DNA from: Solirubrum sp044628455
GTDB lineage: Bacteria; Bacteroidota; Bacteroidia; Cytophagales; Hymenobacteraceae
NCBI RefSeq assembly: GCF_044628455.1
Contig: NZ_JBIYZW010000001.1
Span: 1,674,001-1,738,000, forward strand
Direction: 5' to 3'
DNA: 64,000 nt
Shown here: in pieces, positions 58,139-64,000 of the stretch
How positions within the stretch are numbered: the stretch's first letter is position 1
Layout of the letters: every line of letters begins with the position of its first letter
Program-made: the position numbers and the translations under genes
Notes under the pieces: generated by a model
The model's database searches: none
The model's input: the letters and a program-made list of their open reading frames with translations, nothing else
What the model was told of the DNA's origin: nothing

Positions 58139-59020
58139 ATGCCTCTCTCCCTGATCGTACTTACCAGCTTCTACCCCGCCGGCCAACAGGCGCTGCAGTA
58201 CGCCGACGCGCTGGCCGACTGCCTCGGGGGCCGGCTGGTGCTGCTGCACGTCAACCGCGCCTCCCTGTTCGACCCCTACCTGTTTGCCGGTGAAGGCTGG
58301 CAGCAGCAGGAACTGCGGCAGAGCACCGACACGGCCCTGCTGCTCACCCGCCTCGCCCGCGAGCAGCGTGCACCCGCCGTGGTGGAGGTAGCCACCGACC
58401 TGCTGCCCGGCGTAGCCCGCGACGTAGCCGCCCGGCACCAGCCCGCCCTGTTCGTGCTGGGTCGGCCGGCCCCCGAGCACACTTCCCCGGCTCAGCTCAG
58501 CGCGGCCACCGGGGAGCTGCTGCGCGCTGCCCGCCTGCCGCTGCTGGTGGTGCCGGCGGACCAGCCGGGCACCCTGCCGCCGCGCCGGGTGCTGCTGGCC
58601 GCCGATGGCGAGGACCTGGACCTGGGCCGCTCGGCGACGCTGGCCCAGCAGCTGCTGCAAAGCCTGGGGCCCGAGCTGACCGTGGCCCACGTATCGGCCG
58701 TGGAAGACGATGCGGGCTGCACTCGGGCCTGGCACTCGGTTCAGTCGAGCGGCCTGGCGGCGGGGGTGGCCGAGGTCAGCCTGCGCGGCTTCGTGCACGA
58801 GCACCCGGTCGACGGACTGCTGGCGGCCGTGGCCGAAACCCAGGCCGACCTGCTGGTGGTGGTGGCCCGGGCCCGCAGCTACTGGGGCGAGGTGTTTCAC
58901 CGCAGCGTGACGGCCGAGCTGGTGGCGCGCTGCCCGGTGCCGGTGCTGGTGCTGTCGGAACCCCAGGTGGCGGCGCCGGCCGCTACGCTGGGCCAGGCCC
59001 GCGGGCAGTTCCAGGGCTGA
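58139..59020 (+). CDS. Universal stress protein, tandem domains
   Basis: 293 aa, ATG 58139. Two Usp folds: LSLIVLTSFYPAGQQALQYA with LPLLVVPADQ, and RRVLLAADGEDLDLGRSATL with CPVPVLVLSEP. FHRSVTAELVARCPVPVLVL matches its paralogues. Second gene of the USP pair; a hairpin terminator lies about 80 bp downstream. Role in stress survival is inferred from the family. Confidence 0.88.
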   Translation: MPLSLIVLTSFYPAGQQALQYADALADCLGGRLVLLHVNRASLFDPYLFAGEGWQQQELRQSTDTALLLTRLAREQRAPAVVEVATDLLPGVARDVAARHQPALFVLGRPAPEHTSPAQLSAATGELLRAARLPLLVVPADQPGTLPPRRVLLAADGEDLDLGRSATLAQQLLQSLGPELTVAHVSAVEDDAGCTRAWHSVQSSGLAAGVAEVSLRGFVHEHPVDGLLAAVAETQADLLVVVARARSYWGEVFHRSVTAELVARCPVPVLVLSEPQVAAPAATLGQARGQFQG

Positions 59021-59097
59021 AGCCGCCCCTCCGCAGCTTGGTCATGGGTCGGGTGTCACCCAGCTTCCGTTGCGCCCGCCTCTTTGCTGCTGCCACA

Positions 59098-59140
59098 CCG
59101 CGGCCCGCGCCATCCCGAAAACGGGCGGCGCGGGCCGCGG
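59098..59140. terminator. Bidirectional hairpin between USP and DUF5916 genes
   Basis: Perfect 14-bp stem CCGCGGCCCGCGCC (59098-59111) and GGCGCGGGCCGCGG (59127-59140), 15-nt loop, between convergent genes. The stem is followed by CAGTATA on the plus strand, so there is no strong T-run. Confidence 0.7.
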
Positions 59141-59176
59141 CAGTATACCCCAGAGGGTTGGTGGAGTTCGGTCGGC

Positions 59177-61714
59177 TTAGCGGGTGCGCTTCAGCGTCAG
59201 GTAGTCGAGGTAGTAGAGGATTTTGACGGAAAGGGAGTTGTTGTGGGGGGTGTTGATGGTGTTGGCCAGGTTGTCGAAGTACAGCGGGGTGGCCTGGTTG
59301 GCATCGCGCGAGAAGTCGCCGGCGTTTTTCCACACCACGCTCACCTGCGAGCCGGGCGCAAACCACCAGCTGTACACCGCGTCCACGTTGAAGGCGTTGT
59401 AGGTGTTGTCGCGGTTGCGGCGGTAGTCCACGGCTTCTTCGTGGCCGCCGGGTGAGAGGCGCACAAAGTCGCGGTACTGCACGCTGCTGGTGTAGTGGCG
59501 GGCGCGCAGCGTCAGCGACATGCGGTTGGTGAACGTGTAGGCCGCCGACACCACGTTCGACACGGTGCTTACGTCGCGGCGGCCCAGCACCACCTGGTCC
59601 AGAAACGGCTGGTCGAGCGGCTGGTCGGCCTTCATGCCCCCGTTCACGTAGCCTACCTGGTTGTCGTCGAAGCTCCAGTCGATGTTGTAGCGAAACGTGA
59701 GGTGGTCGTTGACGCGGTAACGCGGGTAGGCCCCGAAGCTGTAGCGGCTGCGGCGCGGGCGGTCCAGCCGCTCGTCCTGGGCGTACTGGCGGCTGCCCAT
59801 GTTCCAGTTCAGCTGAAATTTCTTGCGCGGGTCCATGTTGATGAAGAAGATCAGGCTGCTGCTGCCCGGCACCCGCACGAAGTACTGGCCCAGCGGAAAC
59901 TGCCGCGGCTCGTAGAAGTCGTGGTTGGCCGGGTCCACGTTCAGGTCGAAGCCCAGCTGCAGGAAGCTTTTGGTGAAGGTGGTGTTGGCCCCGAGGTAGT
60001 AGTTCAGGCTCTGGTAGCGGGTGGGCCGGTACAGCAGCGAGTGGCTGACCTGCCCGAACACGTGCAGGTTGTTGACCTTCCAGAACGGCTTGTAGAGGTG
60101 GTAGCCCGCGTCCAGCGACTGGGTGATGTTGTTGTTGCCGAACAGAATGCCCAAATCGTTGGGGTTGTAGCGGTCCGATTCGATGCGGTGGTTCAGGCCC
60201 CAGGTAATCTTGCCGCTGATTTTGCCCACGCCCACCGTGTACTTGAAGCCGTCGGGGTCGTCCACGGCGGCTTCCGAGCCGAACACGGTGCCGCGGCGGC
60301 GCGAGTACACCAGGCTGCCGTCCAGGGCGTACTCGTTTTTCTTGTTGTTGAAGCGGAACAGCCCGCCGGTCACGTTGGCGTCGTAGGTGCGGCCCCAGCG
60401 GGTGACGTTGGTGTTGATGAGCGAGACGTAGGAGTTGTTTTTTAGTGACTGGTCCAGCACCACGATGTTGTAGTTCGAGAACGGCTGGGTCAGCACCTCG
60501 CGCTCGGCGCCGGTTTCCTGGTGGCGCACGGTGGCGTACACGTTGTTGCTCAGAGCGTTGAACACGCCCACGCCCAGGCCCTTGTTGGTGCGACCCGAAA
60601 CTTTGGTGGCGTTCAGCAGCCGCGTTTCGGCCGGGTTGCGCACGAGCTTTTCGCCGGCCGCCAGCGCCACGCGCCCGTGGCCGATGGGCCGGGCGCCCAC
60701 GCGGCGGGAGTAAAACAGGTTGCCTTTGCTGAAGAGCTCGGTGCCCTCGGTGAAGAACTGGCGGTTTTCGGCGAACTGCACCTCGAAGGGCGTCAGGTTC
60801 AGCACCTGGTTGTCGCTCTGCACCTGGCCGAAGTCGGGCACCAGCGTCGCGTCGAGGGTGAAGCTCTCGTTGATGCCCCACTTCACGTCGGCCCCGCCGT
60901 TGAAGCTGGTGGTGGTGCGCCGCTCCCCCGCCTTGCTCAGCGGGTCGTGGTTCACGTAGCCCGACACGTAGGGCGTCAGCGACAGGCGCAGCGGCGGCTT
61001 CAGGCCCTGCAGCCCGGTGAGCAGGCCCCACTGGTTCACGAAACCGTTGACTTCGGGCTTCACCTCGTTCCAGAAGAACGCCTGGTTCTCGCGCCGGCGC
61101 TGGCGCATGAACTGCAGGCCCCACTGCTGCACCTCGGCCGTGCCAAAGCGCAGCGCCGAGTAGGGAATGCGCATTTCGGCCACCCAGTCGGTGCCGCGCA
61201 GGGCGGTGCGGGCGTCCCACACGGCGTTCCAGTTGAAGTCCTCGCCGCTGGCGGGCGAGTAGCGCGCATCCATCTGCACCCCGCTGGCCGACACAATAAA
61301 GCCGTAGCCGTTGAGCTGGTCGCGGTAGGTGTCGAGGAAGATGCCGAAAAAGTCGCTGTTGCCGAAGTTGTCGCGGGCCGTCAGCTCGCGCAGAATGGAG
61401 TCGGGGCTCACGTCGTGCATGATGGCGCCCACGTACAGGTTGGCGTCGTCGTAGAGGATGCGCACCTCGGTTTTGTGGCGCTCGGGCGGGCCGGGGTTGG
61501 GCCGGTTCTGAATGAAGTCGGTGGCCACGGCCGCCTGCTGCCACTCCGGCTCGTCCAGCGCCCCGTCGAGCTTGATGCCCCCGGCCACGCGCTGGGCGGC
61601 CAGCTGCTTTTTCGGCGCCAGGGCCGCCGGGGCCGCCCCCTGGGCGCGGACCCCGAACGTTGCGGCCCAGCACAGCAGCAGGCCGGTCAACAGAAAAGTA
61701 AACGTGCGAATCAT
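59177..61714 (-). CDS. DUF5916 protein with CBM9-like N-terminal domain
   Basis: 845 aa. Signal peptide (FTFLLTGLLLCWAATFGVRA). CBM9-like domain about 45-230 (IKLDGALDEPEWQQAAVATD, WVAEMRIPYSALRFG), then the DUF5916 outer-membrane barrel (FAENRQFFTEGTELFSKGNL, FYSRRVGARPIG) to the C-terminus. Predicted outer-membrane protein with an unknown ligand, possibly a glycan. Single gene, about 250 bp before the next start on the same strand. Confidence 0.88.
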   Translation of the reverse strand: MIRTFTFLLTGLLLCWAATFGVRAQGAAPAALAPKKQLAAQRVAGGIKLDGALDEPEWQQAAVATDFIQNRPNPGPPERHKTEVRILYDDANLYVGAIMHDVSPDSILRELTARDNFGNSDFFGIFLDTYRDQLNGYGFIVSASGVQMDARYSPASGEDFNWNAVWDARTALRGTDWVAEMRIPYSALRFGTAEVQQWGLQFMRQRRRENQAFFWNEVKPEVNGFVNQWGLLTGLQGLKPPLRLSLTPYVSGYVNHDPLSKAGERRTTTSFNGGADVKWGINESFTLDATLVPDFGQVQSDNQVLNLTPFEVQFAENRQFFTEGTELFSKGNLFYSRRVGARPIGHGRVALAAGEKLVRNPAETRLLNATKVSGRTNKGLGVGVFNALSNNVYATVRHQETGAEREVLTQPFSNYNIVVLDQSLKNNSYVSLINTNVTRWGRTYDANVTGGLFRFNNKKNEYALDGSLVYSRRRGTVFGSEAAVDDPDGFKYTVGVGKISGKITWGLNHRIESDRYNPNDLGILFGNNNITQSLDAGYHLYKPFWKVNNLHVFGQVSHSLLYRPTRYQSLNYYLGANTTFTKSFLQLGFDLNVDPANHDFYEPRQFPLGQYFVRVPGSSSLIFFINMDPRKKFQLNWNMGSRQYAQDERLDRPRRSRYSFGAYPRYRVNDHLTFRYNIDWSFDDNQVGYVNGGMKADQPLDQPFLDQVVLGRRDVSTVSNVVSAAYTFTNRMSLTLRARHYTSSVQYRDFVRLSPGGHEEAVDYRRNRDNTYNAFNVDAVYSWWFAPGSQVSVVWKNAGDFSRDANQATPLYFDNLANTINTPHNNSLSVKILYYLDYLTLKRTR

Positions 61715-61966
61715 AGCTCAGAAAGGTTGGGGCGGGGCAGCAAGGGCGCGCGGAGGCGGCCGAAAAAAGGCAAGACTGTAGCCGGCAGCCGCCGAGGCGG
61801 CGCTGAAAACCAGCGGGCAGGAAAGCGGAGGCTGGGGAACCGCCCGTGGTTGGCCCGGACCCGGGCAGCGCTGCGGCCGAATCCGGCTGCATTCACTCAC
61901 CAGAGAGACCAGATGCCGGCCGCAGCCGGGCCCGGACCAATCGTTGGGTGCCAGTAGGACGGGGCG

Positions 61967-62800
61967 CTATTTGGCTTTGCGGATGTAGATGTTGCCGTTC
62001 AGGGTCTTCATCATCAGCTCGGCCCCGCCGCCGTTGATGCGGCCGTAGGTCCAGTTGTCCTGGCTGATGCGGTAGGTGCCCTCCTTGGCGGTGCGGCTCA
62101 CCTTGGCCGGGCTGTTGTCGGGGGCCAGCTCAAAGTCGCTGTAGATTTCGCCGTGGTCCGACTTGAGCTTGAGCGCCGCCTTGGCCCGGGCCGGCAGGGT
62201 CACGTCCACCTTGCCGTTCACCGTCGAAAAGGCCATGGGCGCCCCGGGCGTCACGTCGCGGAAGGTGGCCTGCACGTCGCCGTTGACGGTGCTCAGCACG
62301 GCCGAGCCGGCCACGTCGCTCAGGCGGATGGAGCCGTTGACGTTGGAGACTTCCAACTCGCCGGCCACGTTCTCCACGCTGATGTCGCCGTCCTGCACCG
62401 TGGAGAGTTGCAGCGAAAACTGCCGCGGCACCTTGATGGTGAAGTCCACCGGTCGCTGCCAGGACTGGGTTTTCAGGTACACGTGGTTGTCTTTTTCCTG
62501 GGCCGTCACATCGAGGCCACCGGCCTGCGAGATGCGGCGCATGCCGCCGGGCGGCTCGGGCGACCGGCTTTCGTCGCGGCCGCTGCGCCCCCGGGTACTC
62601 ATGTCCACCACCACGTCCTTGCCGCTGTGGCCCACCACCCGAATGGCGCCGCCCACCAGCTTGAGGTGCAGCACGCCGGGCTTGCCGGGGTTGCTGAGCG
62701 TCACCACCATTTGTTCTTTGCCAGCAGTCTGCGCCGCCAGCGGCAGCACCCCGGCTGCCAGCAGCGCGGTCAACAGGGCTCTATAAATCAGGTTTTTCAT
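61967..62800 (-). CDS. DUF4097 beta-repeat protein, second copy
   Basis: 277 aa. Signal peptide (IYRALLTALLAAGVLPLAAQ). The DUF4097 core is a run of short beta strands with Asn-Gly turns: VSNVNGSIRLSDVAGSAVLS, TVNGDVQATF, TVNGKVDVTLPA, TLNGNIYIRKAK at the end. Exported. Overlaps the preceding DUF4097 gene by 4 nt and is its diverged tandem copy. Such genes commonly sit behind ECF sigma/anti-sigma modules. Confidence 0.88.
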   Translation of the reverse strand: MKNLIYRALLTALLAAGVLPLAAQTAGKEQMVVTLSNPGKPGVLHLKLVGGAIRVVGHSGKDVVVDMSTRGRSGRDESRSPEPPGGMRRISQAGGLDVTAQEKDNHVYLKTQSWQRPVDFTIKVPRQFSLQLSTVQDGDISVENVAGELEVSNVNGSIRLSDVAGSAVLSTVNGDVQATFRDVTPGAPMAFSTVNGKVDVTLPARAKAALKLKSDHGEIYSDFELAPDNSPAKVSRTAKEGTYRISQDNWTYGRINGGGAELMMKTLNGNIYIRKAK

Positions 62801-63666
62801 CGGGAAAGCTGCTTGATGGTGACGTTGCCGTTCAGGGTTTCGAAGCGGAAATCGGTACCGCCCTTGCCCAGCCGCACGGCCGTCTCCTTGCTGAGTTTGT
62901 ACTTGGTGCCGGCACTGCCGCGCTCTTCGTTTTGCGAAACCCGGGCGGGCAGCACTTCGGCCTGGGGAAAGTCGGTGAACAGCTCGCCGTGCAGGCTCTT
63001 GAAGTACACGTCGGCCGCCACGCCCGCGGGGTAGCTCACCGTGATGTCGCCGTTGATGGTGTGGTAGGTTGAGGCCTGCCGGGGCACGGCCGCGTAGCTC
63101 ACGCTCACGTCGCCGTTGACGGTGCGGGCCACGGTGGCCTCCCGGGCGTTGACGATGGCCACCGGCCCGTTCACGTTGCGGGCCTTCACCAGCCCGGTCA
63201 CGTCCTGTACCCGCACGCTGCCGCCGTTCACCGTCGAGGCGTCCACCTGCATGCCGGCGGGCACTTTCACCACGTAGTCGAAGGAAAACTCGTAGTCCAG
63301 CTGGTGGTTGCCGGAGTTGCGCTGACGGCGCGGACGGGTATCGTGCGGGCCCTGCAGGTACAGCACCACGCTGTCGCCGCGCTGCTCGAAGCCGGGCTGG
63401 GCTTCTTTCTGGCCCTGGGCCAGGTCGGCGGCGTTGCGGGCGCGGATGGTTTTGGTGATTTCCACCAGCACCTTGCTGCCGCTGTAGCCCTGCACCGACA
63501 CCGAGCCGAAGAGGTTGTACACGGCCAGGGTGCTACGGCCGGCGTCGGCCGTAAGGGTCAGCTCGCGGGTGATTTTCTCACTGGCTTCGCGGCTTTGGGC
63601 CTGCGTGGCGGCGCTAGGCAGCCACAGCAGCGTACCCAGCAGGGTGATTATCGTTGGGAGTTTCAT
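62797..63666 (-). CDS. DUF4097 beta-repeat protein, first copy
   Basis: 289 aa. Signal peptide ending near ATQAQ. Beta-strand repeats with Asn-Gly turns: AVYNLFGSVSVQGYSGSKVL, STVNGGSVRVQDVTGLVKAR, TVNGDVSVSYAA, TINGDITVSYPA, TLNGNVTIKQL. Exported, function unknown, proposed envelope-stress adhesin. Its start lies 53 nt inside the end of the HEAT-repeat gene, so the two are translationally coupled. Confidence 0.88.
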   Translation of the reverse strand: MKLPTIITLLGTLLWLPSAATQAQSREASEKITRELTLTADAGRSTLAVYNLFGSVSVQGYSGSKVLVEITKTIRARNAADLAQGQKEAQPGFEQRGDSVVLYLQGPHDTRPRRQRNSGNHQLDYEFSFDYVVKVPAGMQVDASTVNGGSVRVQDVTGLVKARNVNGPVAIVNAREATVARTVNGDVSVSYAAVPRQASTYHTINGDITVSYPAGVAADVYFKSLHGELFTDFPQAEVLPARVSQNEERGSAGTKYKLSKETAVRLGKGGTDFRFETLNGNVTIKQLSR

Positions 63667-64000
63667 GAGAAGTTGCGGGAGGAGTGGCGGGACTGTTGGC
63701 CCCGTCGTTGGATAGAGTTTCGATGCTTTGCTCGATTTTGCTTTTCACCTGCTCGTTGAGGTTGTCCTGGCGCAGCAGCTTGCGCAGGGGGCGCACCGAG
63801 CCGCGCACCTGCAGCTGCACCATCACGTCGGCCAGCGCCGACTGCACCAGGGGCGAATCCTGCTGGGCCAGGGCGCGCACCAGGCCCTGGCGCACGGTGG
63901 GGTCGTCGCCCAGGCCGGCCAGTACTTCCAGCGTGGCCAGGCGCACGTTCACATTGGGGTCCTGGTTGAGGGTGCTGAGCAGGGCCGCCACCACGCGTTC
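63614..64000 (-). CDS. HEAT-repeat protein, C-terminal part only
   Basis: 129 codons visible, open at the right edge. Two HEAT-type helical pairs (VNVRLATLEVLAGLGDDPTV, SPLVQSALADVMVQLQVRGS), then a Pro/Asn-rich tail overlapping the next gene. In Bacteroidota the full protein usually begins with a zinc-finger anti-sigma domain and a membrane helix, and is followed by DUF4097 genes; whether this one does cannot be seen here. Confidence 0.75.
   Translation of the reverse strand, partial: ERVVAALLSTLNQDPNVNVRLATLEVLAGLGDDPTVRQGLVRALAQQDSPLVQSALADVMVQLQVRGSVRPLRKLLRQDNLNEQVKSKIEQSIETLSNDGANSPATPPATSHETPNDNHPAGYAAVAA

Noticed and set aside
58983..61892. 969-codon frame overlapping the DUF5916 gene in another minus-strand frame
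   Set aside because: Low-complexity Arg/Pro/Gly/Ala translation; the DUF5916 frame has a signal peptide and family motifs.

Overview
The window is GC-rich DNA from a member of the Bacteroidota, most likely a Hymenobacter-like Cytophagales bacterium. The evidence is a TonB receptor with an STN domain next to DUF4249, a fused CcoNO oxidase subunit, DUF5916, DUF4097 and DUF3891 proteins, and promoters with an nAnnTTTG -7 element. No rRNA, tRNA, CRISPR array or prophage was seen. The window opens inside an aminotransferase gene and closes inside a HEAT-repeat gene.

Layout. 1-4.2 kb: amino-acid and propionate-type catabolism (class III aminotransferase, mmsA, aspA) with a compact GIY-YIG nuclease element lodged between aminotransferase and mmsA. 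4.3-11.5 kb: a four-gene outer-membrane operon (unknown exported protein, TonB receptor, DUF4249 lipoprotein, MG2/plug-like protein). 12-34.5 kb: a molybdenum-cofactor island with mocA, xdhC, two complete paoABC molybdo-flavoenzyme sets (one without and one with a Tat-like signal), moeB-rhodanese, a MOT1-type transporter, moaA, moaD, moaE, mobA, moaC and moeA. Inside it are an AT-rich foreign-looking orphan gene and several unusual intra-operon repeat inserts. 34.6-38.1 kb: DUF3891, a four-PAS protein with no kinase, and small proteins.

38-59 kb is a low-oxygen respiration and stress block: a PAS histidine kinase overlapping a receiver-Crp/Fnr fusion regulator, the cbb3 oxidase genes (ccoNO, Q, P, G, H), their copper ATPase and assembly genes (ccoI, ccoS), a group III truncated haemoglobin, D-lactate dehydrogenase, an L,D-transpeptidase and four universal stress proteins. 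59-64 kb: a DUF5916 outer-membrane protein and an operon of HEAT and DUF4097 proteins.

The strongest new signal is a probable regulon. Five promoters in the 38-54.5 kb block carry a TGAC-N4-GTCA palindrome (one has a single mismatch), and in all five exactly 23 nt separate the palindrome from an nAnnTTTG-like -7 element. They drive ccoNO, ccoI, the membrane protein-globin pair, ldhA and a thioredoxin-like gene. The receiver-Crp fusion encoded in the same block is the obvious candidate regulator. A second theme is a set of short structured repeats: a GIY-YIG gene bounded by 37-bp inverted repeats, a related pair without the gene, a triple-hairpin element, and degenerate short-phrase repeats that sit exactly between stop and start codons of operon neighbours.
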